From Harmothoe impar (Eukaryota > Annelida > Polychaeta > Phyllodocida > Polynoidae), in the NCBI GenBank assembly GCA_947462335.1, contig OX381721.1, positions 5,704,001 through 5,768,000 of the forward strand: a DNA stretch of 64,000 nucleotides, given 5' to 3'. Of this stretch, positions 35,701 to 46,808 are shown one piece after another. The position numbers were made by a program, and so were the translations under genes. The first letter of the stretch is position 1. Every line of letters begins with the position of its first letter. The notes under the pieces are model-generated. The model had not been told where the DNA came from and searched no databases. It saw only the letters and a list, made by a program, of their open reading frames with translations.

Positions 35701-35722
35701 TGATACAACCTAGTCTATCCAT
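24001..35722 (-). CDS. Secreted CUB/defensin-like/S1 serine protease homologue, 16 exons
   Basis: Predicted exons on the minus strand, in order: 35,722-35,677; 34,776-34,542; 34,277-34,125; 32,941-32,737; 32,434-32,281; 32,007-31,888; 31,314-31,140; 30,658-30,506; 29,078-28,874; 28,525-28,372; 28,010-27,888; 27,310-27,136; 26,768-26,678; 26,217-26,049; 24,562-24,426; 24,174-24,001. Joined, these give 2,469 nt, or 822 codons plus stop, with every junction in frame. Exon 1 encodes a short signal peptide (MDRLGCIILVIALRYG). CUB domains, a six-Cys module and an S1 protease fold follow. The catalytic Asp (NDIALLKLS) is kept, but the His position reads TSPQC or TSAQC and the Ser motif reads GDTGGP. 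The zymogen site is YISGG, with no basic P1. I infer a secreted pseudo-protease acting by binding, for example in recognition or as a cofactor. Exons 3-7 and 8-12 are duplicate cassettes, so shorter isoforms are also possible. A weak TATATC lies about 50 bp upstream of the start. Confidence 0.8.
24725..24800. repeat. Short GACGGTA/TACCG tandem repeat in intron 14
   Basis: CACCGACGGTAGGTTACCGT occurs twice with small changes, and related GTACCGAGGGTA units follow. It lies between exons 15 and 14 of the protease-homologue gene. Confidence 0.75.
25275..25905. mobile_element. TIR element carrying an expanded 17-bp minisatellite
   Basis: CTAGGGCTGTGTCTCACGAC at the left is matched by its complement at the right end. 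Complementarity continues through CTTGGGACAATG and into the repeats GTCTCTGAC.GGGTGCC. From about 25,314 to 25,680 the 17-bp unit TCTCTGACCGGGTGCCG is repeated roughly 22 times on one side only, against two or three units on the other. It sits in intron 14 of the protease-homologue gene. Ends within CTAG suggest a TA-type duplication, which is not proven. The 160-codon frame across it is a repeat artefact. Confidence 0.77.
26461..26597. repeat. Short inverted-repeat element (MITE-like), copy 2
   Basis: Second copy of the 5,641-5,778 element, about 80% similar by eye, with the same ATCCTTAGGACTGCCAGTAC left end and GTGCTAAGGAT right end. It lies in the intron between exons 13 and 14. Confidence 0.65.
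27136..30658 (-). CDS. Exon cassette B: duplicate of cassette A
   Basis: Five exons of 153, 205, 154, 123 and 175 nt match cassette A in order, phase and length; the defensin-like exon is one codon longer. The half CUB reads YCGSVAPPRI. CUB2 copy reads NCGSELVGDSGFFTSPKYP and VHDGENGYAP. The protease start reads VCGKRV, ISGG, NSWPWMLSL and WAVTSAQC, again with Gln for His. The last donor is weak: where cassette A has GA|GTAAGT, B has CA|GTCCTA, followed by a CTAAGT that looks like the mutated ancestral donor. Use of CA|GT restores phase 2. Skipping of this cassette, or a decaying splice site, is possible. Confidence 0.77.
27888..28010 (-). CDS. Beta-defensin-like six-cysteine module, exon 11 (cassette B)
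   Basis: Duplicate of exon 6, phase 1-1, 41 residues, spacing C-X6-C-X3-C-X11-C-X6-C-C. The first 20 residues are nearly unchanged from exon 6. Residues between Cys3 and Cys5 differ most (DGQQDTCGNPTLRCC against DRVGTCSKPTLSCC). That is the loop region in defensins, so the difference could alter binding. Confidence 0.7.
29234..29965. repeat. 146-bp tandem repeat array, about five copies
   Basis: Units start with GGTCCTGAGGTTGATTATAA at 29,381, 29,527, 29,673 and (variant) 29,819, giving an exact 146-bp step. A first, slightly longer copy starts at 29,234. Each unit contains TTCAATGGTTCTATCGGTTT and two GCCTAGCAAC motifs. Copies are very similar, and the last is truncated. The array lies in the intron between exons 9 and 8. 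Confidence 0.9.
30122..30194. repeat. Perfect 73-bp palindrome
   Basis: Arms 30,122-30,157 and 30,159-30,194 are exact reverse complements (36 bp each) separated by a single G. The arm starts CAAGAATTGCGGTTGTTGCC. It lies in the intron between exons 9 and 8 and has no coding content. A foldback MITE is the simplest identity. Confidence 0.92.
31140..34277 (-). CDS. Exon cassette A: half CUB, CUB, defensin-like, protease start
   Basis: Five exons of 153, 205, 154, 120 and 175 nt. They encode the second half of CUB1, a complete CUB2 (NCGFEQVGDSGFLSSPMYP, FLDFEVE, VHDGKNGYAP, FNISWES), the six-Cys module and the first part of the S1 domain. The protease part reads CGRRF, ISGG, NSWPWQLSL and WAITSPQC, with Gln where the catalytic His belongs. 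The cassette enters in phase 2 and leaves in phase 2 (donor CTCGA|GTAAGT). Exon 7 can therefore splice in frame either to cassette B (exon 8) or directly to exon 13. Intron similarity to cassette B, for example TTCATGT.CACTTT upstream of exons 7 and 12, shows that genomic DNA was duplicated rather than a retrocopy made. Confidence 0.83.
31888..32007 (-). CDS. Beta-defensin-like six-cysteine module, exon 6 (cassette A)
   Basis: One symmetrical phase 1-1 exon encodes 40 residues with the spacing C-X6-C-X3-C-X10-C-X6-C-C. It starts STCAEVGGVCAETC and ends LSCCKPTPGP. This order, including the terminal CC pair, resembles beta-defensins and the C-terminal domain of big defensins. I infer a defensin-like fold, but sequence identity beyond Cys and Gly is not tested. 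It lies between CUB2 and the protease domain, where arthropod clip proteases carry their own small Cys-rich domain at the N terminus. It is unlike WAP, EGF or Kazal spacing. Confidence 0.7.
33095..33801. repeat. Possible solo LTR or retroelement fragment
   Basis: In the intron between exons 4 and 3, a plus-strand AATAAAA (33,721) is followed by a downstream stretch ending GGGGACTCTACA, as in the R-U5 end of an LTR. On the minus strand, about 33,192-33,380 encodes a charged Ala/Glu/Lys-rich helix that could be gag-like or chance. I could not find a matching target duplication or a certain left end. There is no pol domain. Confidence 0.3.
34125..34776 (-). CDS. CUB domain 1 (exons 2 and 3)
   Basis: Exon 2 (34,776-34,542, entered in phase 1) encodes the first half of a CUB domain: CGG start, TSPNYPTNYPDNYQCSW and FLDFELE, then a CGGCDYVKV Ca-site-like stretch. 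Exon 3 (34,277-34,125) encodes the second half, YCGS through VTFRSDEYLNYRGFNASY, and a Thr/Pro linker TTTPVPTT. The YPDN, W, Y, F and four Cys positions match the family. CUB domains mediate protein or carbohydrate binding in complement and developmental proteases. Exon 3 belongs to the duplicated cassette; exon 2 is single-copy. Confidence 0.87.
35076..35317. mobile_element. MITE-like TIR element in intron 1
   Basis: Left GGAGTATTCATTTATTAGTT then ACAGGGG; right CCCTTGTAATTAATAAATGA then ACACTCC. Inside are several CCCCTCTTGAG.GGGGG blocks. Similar G/C-run blocks at about 39,745-40,015 and 40,288-40,360 may be degraded relatives. Confidence 0.65.
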
Positions 35723-37110
35723 GATGAACCTTGCTCGTCCACTAAAGGGGGGCTACAGGCTCTGATATAGCACCTCTGTATTCATCACAGGGGAGTGAGC
35801 ATTATTTTAACTAGGGCGGGGGGCTTTGAGGATATTCATGTTAGCAAATTATAAATCTTGGAACTCAGTTCAATTTTGTTCTGGCAGACCACTTCAGTCT
35901 GGCTTTCAACTAGAAAGAGTATGATAATTATCTTTGGTCCCCTTTCTGAAGGGGTTCCAATTATTTTGACCCCTCCTTGCAATCTACCAGCCCCCAAGCG
36001 ATCCCCCCCCCCAATTTGTTAACAAAAGACTATTCCCTATACACTGTTGTACCCAGACAGGCCTCCCCTATCAGACATCAACAGCTGTTCATTACCAGGG
36101 GACATTGTCTGGTTAGATAACTGCATATCACTAGCCATATAGATGTGTGCTTGTCAATGACATCTGTAATCATTGTGTAATAATTGTGATACATTCCTAG
36201 ATATATACATCATTGTCCCCTTGCGTCAAACTGGTGTACAACCTATTAGATATGAGAAATATTGCCATATTAGACCCATCTAAAGCGGCTTGTCCAACAT
36301 ATTTTGTGTATGCTATTTACCATCACCTTTAGCTTAAATCATATTAAGGAACATTAAGAACAGCACAAAACAAATCTAAAGAAATCACACTTCTTTTTCA
36401 TCATACTGCAGTAAAATTACAGAGCATATAAAAAATGAACCATAAGGTGATCTCATATCTCTTGTAAATCAATTGGACTGATGATCTCATTTTGTGAATA
36501 TGTTCAGGCACATGATTAGAATGTGGGTTAATAATCTTAACAATGGGGTATCCCTAAAAGTGTGTAAAAAGGAATGGCAGTTATATGGCCTACCTACATG
36601 TTGTATTGCTTCCAACCTGCTATTTGTATCACCCTTGTAAAGGTGCATGAGCAAGTAACTTACGTATAAAAGCATTACCGAGACATTGTCATTACCCATG
36701 TCATTGGTTCTAGGAATGCTTTCAGAATTCTCAGTTGCTAGGCAATCACTCATGGCAACAACAATATGATAAAAAATAGACAATCACAATGCTCAGTTAG
36801 GATTGAAATCGGTCTCCTACTATAGTTTGAATACGTCATATGCTATCTCCTAAAGAAATGTCGACTGAGGAAATACCATCACCTTTTACTGATTATCTCT
36901 CATATCCCTCGGCAAGAAGCTTAACCCGATTCTAGGGTGTAAACACTCTTCAGGGGCTGTAAAAATTTCATGACCCTCTCAGGAGCTAAAATACAACAGT
37001 GACATTTAATATGTTCTTTATTAGAAATTAGAAAGTAAAATCAGGTTACCTGAAAAGTCATAAGCATAAAGTGTAGCATTTCTTTTACTGCAATGGCAGT
37101 TGCCGGGAGG

Positions 37111-37113
37111 GTA

Positions 37114-37191
<78 letters not shown>
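37111..37191. repeat. (TA)n microsatellite
   Basis: Nearly pure TA dinucleotide run of about 80 bp, with ATGTATATA interruptions at both edges. Confidence 0.95.
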
Positions 37192-37193
<2 letters not shown>

Positions 37194-40100
37194 GTGTTTT
37201 CCATACAGCTGTTATCTGTATGAGGATTGGATGATGAAGCCTTATCTAAATGTATTTCATGAAATGTACATCCAGAAGACAAAGACACATTGCACATAGT
37301 GATTTTAACACTAGTCAGCCAATGAAGGGTTTTGTTGAAAAAACGATCTTCTAGAATGATAATTGCATTACCTTGTTCTCTTATCCCTGCATAGCATACT
37401 TGACTTGGCTTGGTCTTAGGATGACATAGAATAGCCGTATGAGATGTAGCCCTGAAGTACTAGAAGTATTTGGGAGAGTAAAACCCATCTCAATTATTGG
37501 TGAACTAGACTTGACATAAAATGGAAGGACAGAAGCAACAGAAAAGGGAAAAATGTGATAATCCCTCAATCTTTTTTCCTATGTAATTGCTGGACATACA
37601 CTTGATACACTATTTGAATATTTTCAATACTTGGAGAGATAAACAGATCTGCACCGTGGGCAATAAGAACACATATATACATTAGCTTAGCCAATAATGC
37701 AAACATATTTATCTATACAATATGTTGGTTCAAGAGCTGCAAAACGGACATGGTCTTATTATTTTGCAGGACATATAAAAGAATAATATATTAATCTATC
37801 TCCTAGGTAATATCATAGGAAGTATCAGAGCAAACAAATTAACTTCAAGGCCTATTTTCTCATATGTATCCCCAACCGGATTGCCACTAGAGAAATATCA
37901 TTGGGTTTTACCAAATGTCTCTATGTCTCCAGGCAAGAGAGACGGAGCTTAACTTAATTCCAAGATGTTAAATTCTTACAGGGCACTAAAAGTTTTATCA
38001 CCTTCTTCTAAGGGCCTGCAGCTGTGATGAGATCACAATGTTCAATGTCTTTTTCTAAGAATATCAAATCAGTCCCTCAAGTGAAAACCATCCTGCTGAG
38101 GCATTGCACTTTTATTGTCATGACATATTACTCTCATCTCTCACAAATGTGTTTTCATCAGCTTGGATGCACCTATGGCAAATGGTCCAGTAGCCTAGTT
38201 CTACAAAGTGACATTAACAATCTTCAAAGATATTATTAGTAGTAGTTACATTGTTACTATTTCATTATAAACTATAATCATTACTATCAGATATAACACA
38301 TGAATACGCCCAGAGAACACCTGTATAACTTGGAGATGCAAATTTATTGAATATCATGAAGATGAATAAATTTGGTTCTAAACAAAAACATATCTATATA
38401 GCTGTCACTGTATAGTGCCTGTATAGTGAGACCCTCACTCTCCCAACATCTTTGATAAATGGCCATGATTACTGACTAATATTCACTTTAATTCTTTATT
38501 TCATGGTGAATACAGCACTCACATGGACCTAACCAAGGAAGGCTGTATTTAACACCCCAGTGAAATACCCCTCATGCTTTTTTCACGGCCTGTCAAAATT
38601 GTTGATTTAACCATAATAAAAGTGCTTTCTTAGAGCAATAAAGTGGAATTTGGACGAATATTCTTAATTCTTACATGGAATAAATACAAAAGAGAACTTG
38701 TAGAGCTTCCTGCAGCGAGGTGCTCTACTCGTGCACCTTCTTCCATGTATTCACTTCATCCCCTTGCATTTTTTTTTAAATTGCTATATTTGTCCTCCAC
38801 ATGGTGATTTACAAGACAAAGAATTTATAATGTATATGATAAAATTGCAATATTAAGCGTAACACATTCAAATTTCAATATTGATGAAGTATATGCTATT
38901 TACATAACACATAACAAGCTATGTCCATATTCTACTCTTAACGCTAACAAAGAATCACATTTGATGTGGAATTAAATGTCTGAAAAATAAAATGCTTGCA
39001 TTGTTGTATGGGACTCTACCCATACAGCCCACCCTATGCTGTGTAGAGTAACACACTCATATGGAAGGGAGCTGAGGATCTCTTGCTGCCCTTAATATCT
39101 AATATATAGCAGTCTGGGTCCTCTATTAGTTGTTCCATTGAAGCTATAAAGAGAGGAAATAAAAAGTTGCTGACAAGTCTGAGTGCAAAATGTGACAGTA
39201 TTGCTCGTGTAGGGTAATCCTGGATCATTGAGGCGCCAATTTGAATTCATTTTCCTACATCCACTCTCCACTAGTGTCCCCACCTACCCCACAATCCTCA
39301 CACTACCCAGTCCTCCTCCTGTCCCTCAGCCCTCCCGGTCCTCAGTCTGTCGTCTGACACCAACTAGTCCACTACACTTTCTTACCTCCCACCCACCCTA
39401 CAATCAAACAATATTTATGTACTTACGTATCATTTCTACATGTAATTATCTACTACATTATTTACATCCCATAAAGGGGCCTATCATTGTGTAAATAATT
39501 ACTCCAATAATTACAAAATATGTCATTATCAAATCAATCATTGACGACAAATCATCAACTCGTATTTTATATAGGTGTATTCTTACATACAATTTTATTA
39601 CATAACATTTACATGTTATCTTCATACAATTGTCATATTTTATTATTCATAAAATGTCTTAATAAAATATCATCCTCCAAATCCTTCTCCTTGTGAATTC
39701 CTGGGGCGATACCTTAATGATGTCCATTACTTTTTTGTTGCCTAAGGGAGTTGTTATATTTTAAAGACTGGGGTGGGGTCGGTGGATTTTCGTGCGAGCT
39801 AGTCAAAAATATTTTGGTTCCCCACCCCCCCCCCCCATGGGAGGGGTCGACATTTGTTCAGTTCCCCCCCCCCCCCCGCTTAGGAGGGGCCCAAATTTCC
39901 TTTTTTCTGATTTTTCTACCCAAATTTCTCTTTTTTTGGTCCAAATTTCTCCTCACCCCCCAAAAAGAATCCATGGACCCTCCCCTGTAGTTAAACAATG
40001 ACGATTCCCTAAAGTTTCTGATCCATGCAGTCGGACAGACCCTCTTTGTTCACAGCGACATCAATTAACTTGCTGAACTTGCCAAGAAAGTATTTTCAAC

Positions 40101-40479
40101 CAACAATGTATGTTGTTAAGCCATGAAGGAGGATATACATATAAGCATATGTAGTGGCTAACCAGTAAAATTGTGAGACCTATGTTGACAACAACTGTGT
40201 CCTTACCAATGCATTTTGCCGCCTTATGTTAGTTGGTGTCTAAAACAAGAGATTGAATATCTCTACCCAGAGATTTTATACAATCATGGGGGGGGGGGGT
40301 GATTTGGGGGGACTAACAATTAATTTGGATCCCTCCTGAGGGTGGGACCAACAATATGTAACCCCCTATAACATTATAATGAGAGCATGGTGCCTAGATT
40401 GGCTGTAAATGAATGGGAACTCCCCAAATGTAGGACTACTGCACTAATAAACAAGACTTCACCCATTAAACCTTTATAG

Positions 40480-41605
40480 ATGGCATAATGCATTCATGCA
40501 ACATGCCCTTGGTCATCATTATGCATGAATGCAGCACTTACAAGTAACTCGCCAGTTCTGCATTCGAGCATCATGCCAACCCTACAGGGTTGAGACACTC
40601 TCAAAGGGTTGGCATGATGCATCAATGCAGCACCGGTTTTAGTGACATTTACCTTCAAAGGGTTAATATAACTTACTTAACTTAAAGGCATGGAGATCCT
40701 CCATTTTCCCCTAGAAGTGCCAAGTTTGCTCCTCCCCTCATTAGTGTCCATGCTACACAGCCATGTCCCTCACCTGCTGTCTGTAGCCTCCACATACTAC
40801 TTTGTCAGGGCCCTGTAATTTGATGCAGAACCTTTTAAATCACTAAACTACAGCCACCCTTAGTAGCTGTGTTAACCTTTTATGCACAGCATGATACCTT
40901 AATGCATCATGCCCTTTGTTGTCATGATGCATGAATGCAGCCTTGGCGAGCAGTGCTGCATATGCAAAAACTCCTGTATAAGCCGTATAAGATTCCTAAG
41001 CCTATAAGCTGCACCAGCGATCCGACTCGCGTACTAGCCACAGCTTATAAGCAAGGTTTTACGGTAACTCCTTTTCGATAAGTCATTTGTCATATTTTGC
41101 TTTGCCTCAGTCACTTTTAAAGTATTCGTCACGCCTTATGAATGTCTTAATGAATAACCTGGGACAGCCACCAGAGACTAAGGGCCGAACGTTTTCTGTA
41201 TAAAGAGCTCCTTAATTCCCTCCTGGTTGTGGTCATTTGTAATTCTGAAGAAGCTAGATTCATGATGAGGATGAGGATGGCAGTATATTGTTGCCCTGCA
41301 GACTCAATGTCCATTAAGCAACAATTTTGATTGAATTTCTGAGCAAAGCTCTGTGCAACCTTAGCCCTTAAGAGAATGGTACCTCAATATATCATGAACT
41401 TTATCATCATGATGCATTAACACAGCACTGTTGATTAGCTCGCCAGGGCTGCATTCAAGCATCACGCAGACTTTATGGGTTTGAGACACTCCCAAAGGGT
41501 TTTCATGATGCACCAATGTAGAACTGGTAAGTTACTCACCATCGCTGCATTGGTGCATTATGCTTGCAAATGTCATATTTTTGTGACATCCGTCCTCACA
41601 GGGTT
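40480..41605. repeat. Dispersed 'GCATGATGCA.CAATGCAGCA' repeat family
   Basis: Blocks at about 40,490-40,670, 40,880-40,945 and 41,350-41,605 share CATGATGCAT.AATGCAGCAC, AACTCGCCAG and GGTTGAGACACTC. Another copy lies at about 45,160-45,370. Within each block, GCATCATG and CATGATGC halves can pair. I cannot assign a named family. Confidence 0.55.
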
Positions 41606-42269
41606 AAGAGCTCATCTTTGTCTCACTTTGTGTGGGATGAATGACACAGATTTATTTGATGCTGAATACGGCCCTCCCATTGACTTAACAATGGAAGACT
41701 GTATTTAACACCCCCAGAGAAATAACCCTCGCCCATATCTAACACCTTTTCAAAATCTCAAAATTGTTGATTTAACTACTATAAATTAGCTTTTTCAGGG
41801 TAACTAAGTGCACATTTGACGAAAATTACTATCAAAGACCTGAATGAAACAAAAAGAAGCACCCATAGTCTCCCACTGAGAGTTATTTCACTTGTCTTTT
41901 CCTCGTATGATAAACCTCAGTGAGGGATTCTACCTATGCGCCTTTATCTATAGCTTTGTCCAATATGATTGATTGCTGTCTATTTAGGATATAAGGTAAG
42001 GTGATCCTACTGGTAGTGCAGTCATTCTCAAGTCGCCAAGTTTCTTATAGTTGTTCTCTGATCTACACGATAAGGAAACAGAACTCACAGCACATAGATA
42101 CAATGATGACAGAAATGACACGTTTACTTTTGTGGGTTAATTGGAAGCCTTCCTTTAATACGATGGCTATCTATCAGACTTCCCTGAAATATTGGCAGTA
42201 CAGTGATCAAGAGGGAAGGCAGATATCTTAGAAGCTTCTGCTACTGGAACTCCAAAAGAATGATAGTCT

Positions 42270-42616
42270 CACTGTGAGAAAGGGGACTATGGTAACTGCA
42301 GTTATTAGATCACACTGTGTTTATAGCAGAGTTATATAGTTACAGCTAGACCTACTTGGGCCACTCAATGTATACATCATGTAATTGTATAGAACAGAGG
42401 TATAAAGGGGTTTTAGAATCAGATGGACTTTGGTAACTGGTTTGGACTACAATAACAAGTACTATGGTAACTAGATGAGGGCGACTAAAGCAGTTACTAA
42501 AGCTATAACTATGCAATACCCGAGTACCCAAATACAGTGTAATCACCACTTTGATTCTCTATGCTACAGTGGGGATCCCTCAAGGATGCAGTTACCCTAG
42601 TCCCCTTTCTCACAGG
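42270..42616. mobile_element. TIR element, about 350 bp
   Basis: Left CACTGTGAGAAAGGGGACTA then GGTAACTGCA; right TGCAGTTACCCTAGTCCCCT then TTCTCACAGG. The arms are about 28 bp with one or two mismatches. Internal copies of ACTATGGTAACT recur. The target duplication is not clear. Confidence 0.65.
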
Positions 42617-42959
42617 GAGTATGGAACCCATTTTATATCAAAGAGCCAGTGCTGTTCTGTGAAATATGAATATCTGAGAGGTGTAGTTTCCACCCTCAGC
42701 CTCCTGTAACAGGACCCCAGCTCTGACTTTGGCCGGGGTTTCATGTTATTAGAGAGATTAACATTAAAGGAGGGTATCCATCTACATGAGTAGGGAGTTG
42801 ACCCTAGCCCTTGGTGTTCACTACTTCAAAACACTGCAGGGCACCTCTGGCCTGCATTTACTTGTCCTAAGCCAGATGCAAAAATGTAAAACAGTGCTGT
42901 TTATTTAGTATTTGAAATAATACAATTTGTAAAAACAGGTGGCTGACCAAAACTAGTTA

Positions 42960-44760
42960 ATCTAAGAAGCAGCCTTTTTGTTAATATATAATAGAGGAAT
43001 GACAACTTAGTACAGGGTTGTATATTTTATCAAGCATTAAAGCTGTTAACCTGGAAGTTATTTATCTCATGAAATAAGGATGTATATCAAATATATAAGT
43101 AGCAAGAGACTCTAAATCAAACAAAGCATACAAAACATAAAATATCCTAGACCTTCCCTCTCTGTCTGTGTAATGCGTTTGGTAAACCCTATAGTCTGAG
43201 CAACCCTGTGTATAGTTGTACATGCAAAGATCTACAGTACATTGAGCTCACACCCGTAGTGTTTCGTACAAATGGAATCTCATCATAGTATATTGATCTA
43301 CATTGGTGTGTCAATAGGTGTGTGTCCATATCAAGTTAAAATATAGGTTCTGTCTCCTTGTGGAAAAAAGTGGGATAGCAATCTACGGGTGTCAAAATTC
43401 GAAGTCAAAAGTGGGAATTTAAGTATCTAACATGTTTTGATTTTTAGTGCAGAAATTATGCGATATACTCCTTGTTCTATCATAATGCCTCATCCATGTA
43501 TGCCTGGACAGTCTGGGCCGGAATTTATGACACCTAGTGGACGCAGCCTATATGCCGTAAAAGTGGAAGATATCTATGAAAAATTTTCCCAAATATTAAC
43601 GTATAACTGTATGTCAAACAGGTGAAATCGTCCACTTTCCTTGTGGTATAGTGGACAAACTTCCACATGAGAGGTTGAGTAGTTGATGAGTAGCCCTGCC
43701 TAAAACTTTTGTCTGCCTAGCCACGCATGTAATTATATCGATTTTTTAATACTGTGCAATACTTGCCTAACACGTAAGATAATCTGTGCAATGTTCAAAA
43801 TAAAACAGAAGGAAAAAAACAGTTTATCTGCCAAGTTGTATTTTACATGTCAATGAACTTAATGTATTTCGACTAGTACATTCCCCTGACATAAGTCATA
43901 TTCAGTGTCATATTACATCAGACCATACTGATCCTTGTCTTATAATGTAGAAATCCTCATTGGATTGCTGGGAAATTGTTGTAAAAGCTCTGAGGTGGAA
44001 GGACACACTGGCAACACAGTCTGTACATCGGTATTGACACCATGTCATCCATAATATACATCACAGTGTATAAAACATGTAGCAGGTGTGAGGTGGAAGG
44101 ACACACCTACAGCACAGTCTGTACATCAGTATTGACACCATGTCATCCATAATATACATCACCTTGTATGAAACATGATACATTGCATGACAATGAAATG
44201 AGAAAGGACAATAGTGTTATGAATTACATTACTTGTATTTTATTTTCGCATGCAATGTGCACTGCTTTGTTTTTCAGAATCATTGAAGGGGTGGCAATTG
44301 ACATTTTTTTCATCTTTCATTGCCCAAGCTTCTAAGGATGTATATTTTATGGTTGAGAAAAATCTGTGAAGCTAATGACATATAATGGCCCTATTACTAT
44401 TCCACAAATATTAATTGTATCTTTACATGAGCTGCATTTTTTTAGCCTGTAGGTGAACAGGCTCTCAAGATTTCTAGACTAAACAGAGGGAACAAAATAT
44501 GCAAGTTTTTAATTGTATGCAGAGAGATATATACCTTTGATATTCATTAGTGACAGGCAGCAGTCAAATTGAGTTGACAATATTTGGTTACATTGTCAAT
44601 AAACATTTTGCAACACATTATAGAAATTAAAAGCAATTATGAACTTAATTTATTATTTAAGGTCTTCAAGTAATAAAGAGTGGGAACTGCCAGATAAAGT
44701 GACAACGTCTGCAAAGGATTCACAGAAGAAACACAGAAGGTCCTTGCCTACAATCTGAGC
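42960..44760. repeat. Segmental duplicate A (partner at 56,790-57,660 plus 62,960-63,180)
   Basis: Shared blocks include TTGCTGGGAAATTGTTGTA, GTGGAAGGACACAC, CATGATACATTGCATGACA, and GTGACAGGC.G.AGTCAAATTGA followed by an AAGCAATTATG.ACTTA stretch. Copy A has two tandem 98-bp units at 43,975-44,170, where copy B has one. It also has about 350 bp at 43,330-43,680 that is missing from B. No coding content recognised. Confidence 0.75.
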
Positions 44761-46742
44761 CTGCAGTCAATAGCGATCACATGTTAGTGTGTCCCTCCCA
44801 CAAAGAGAGTGTAGCTCCAAGTTTTGTAAATAAACAATTTTAAGTAATCGATCAAGTTATTTCCAGCAACACCATTTCTTTTAATTTCATTTAGTTCTAA
44901 GTGGGAATGAGTTAGGTAGCTGAAAGCTCTAGTAGGGGACTGTCTTGCCATCAGACCCCAAGTGTTCGAAACCTATAGAGAGGGGAGGACAGTTGTGTCT
45001 GTAGACAACAAGAATAATTTATGCAGCTTTTATACTAAATGTAACGTTAAGTTACACCTTGAGCTGCTCTTGCAGTTGACCTAACTTCTGACCTCCACCA
45101 TCACTGCTAGATGGGAATAGGGAGAGAAAAATGGCACAGCTTGGTCAGAGGAAGGGTTTGGGCCTTGATACTCCTGATGCATGAATACAGCTCTAACCAG
45201 AAACTCGCCAGTGCTGCAGTCAAGCATTATGATGACCCTATGGGGTTGAGCCACTCCTGAATGATCAGCATGATGCATCAATGGAGCACTGGTGAGTTAT
45301 TGCCAGGGCTGCATTGGGGCAATATGGTGACGAATGTAATATTTTAGTTGCATGCTGTCTTAAAAGGGTTCAGTGGAAGCATAGAATATCTTTCAAAACT
45401 TTATTAAAAAAGGAAATAAAATGCCCTTTAACCAAGAGATAAATGTAAAAAAAAAATCCCAATGAAAGTCGCAAATACTAAATCTGAACCAATGCACATA
45501 CAAACACCTAAGGCGTCCCACACTTATTGGATTCACTATACAGTGCCTAGCTTGTTGCCGTCCCTCATTAGTGCCAATGTTACACATTCAGGTCCCTCAC
45601 CTTCTTGTATGTAGCCTCTGCCATCTATACAGCTGGAGTCCAATAATTGGATGAAGTACCCTTTGAACGTGTTAATATCTGATTATATGAAGGATAAAAC
45701 AAAGGAAAACTATTTCAATGGTTAGCTTATCACAAAACCTTTAATGGTATCATGGAACTAAAACATGCAGACCCTTGAAGGAGGAAATGTAATGTTGAAT
45801 ATCTTAAAGATAATGTCAGTCACAGATTTTAGGCTCGTCAATTTGGCAGTGATCTGAGGAAAGGGTGATTCAGTCCTGCTCCCATTAACACCTGTGGTTC
45901 CAAGCACGTATATTTCTCCTAAAATTTTCTGAAACTCTCTCCTACACCAACTAACATTAAGATATTTTTGCTGGTGGTCGGGCAGACCTACTAGGACAGC
46001 ACAAATTATGGCATATCAAGATAGCTTGCTTCATATTTGATGATGTTAGTATTCTGCATAATTTTGCCTTCCTCCAGGGTACTCAACACATGTACTTTGA
46101 TCTAAATACAATGTTGTCTGGCAATATCAGAAATGCAGCGTTGTTCTTCTAGTGCTCTCTTGACAACTGAATTGGATAAGAGTACATCATTTAGGATTCT
46201 GGGAAGAACGCTGAGGATTAAAGCTTCATCTTAATGACAAAAGACAAGAGAAGCAGAATTGTCATGGAAACGACACCCTTTACACATTACCACTGAAGGG
46301 ATTGTCTTTTAGGTGAAAATGAATCACCTCTTTACGGTGGATGCCCAACATTTAGGATATCAAGTTACTACTCAAGGAAGATGTGGTGAGTTGTCCAAAG
46401 TCTAAGAGACTTCCACTGGATTACATAAAGAAATGAGAGGCAATGCATCCATGCACTTTGGGGATTTCAATCATATGTTTGGCAGTGTATACTCTTCTAA
46501 GGGATAAGGCTGACATGTCTCTCAAAGGAATGTGGCAAAACAGTTTCCTCAACATTTCTAGTTAATTTGCAATATGATCTAAAGGCGACTCCTATCCAAG
46601 TACTCATGTGCAACCCTTATGTACAAAACACATTCGGGTATGGCCACCGACCGATGCTGACGTGCCCACGCGAGCTCCCCGAACATTCGAGGAATTATTT
46701 GTGATCCACACACCTAGGGACTCTTAATTATGCCTCAGGAGG
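44761..46742. other. Non-coding left flank of the three-ORF LINE
   Basis: Contains a copy of the GCATGATGCA repeat family (about 45,160-45,370) and an AT-rich tract. No exon or element boundary is certain. The LINE 5' end must lie in the last part, but I cannot place it without another copy to compare. Confidence 0.5.
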
Positions 46743-46750
46743 TATATAAA
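46743..46750 (+). promoter_or_regulatory. TATA-like element upstream of LINE ORF1
   Basis: TATATAAA lies 66 bp before the ORF1 ATG. A start of transcription about 25-30 bp downstream would fall at 46,770-46,780. It could be an internal LINE promoter element or a chance AT-rich site. Confidence 0.35.
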
Positions 46751-46808
46751 GTGACAAGGGTCACTCAGATATAACTCTGGGGATTACACCCCGCACCAAT
46801 TCGGAATT

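Larger units (their letters stand above)
35723..42900. other. Non-coding DNA with repeats
   Basis: No exon or protein family recognised. About 36,905-37,110 and 37,935-38,190 resemble each other and the blocks at 3,850, 19,400 and 21,900; shared landmarks are GAAGCTTAACC.GATTCTA.GG and GCA.TTTTAT..TGACAT. About 38,500-38,600 resembles 41,650-41,760 (GAATAC.GC.CTC and GACTGTATTTAACACCCC). A C-rich, G-rich patch lies at 39,745-40,015. Confidence 0.55.

Noticed and set aside
24001..35722. Active trypsin-like protease
   Set aside because: The catalytic His position is Gln in both cassettes and the GDSGGP Ser is Thr. I found no other exon in the gene that would supply the missing residues.
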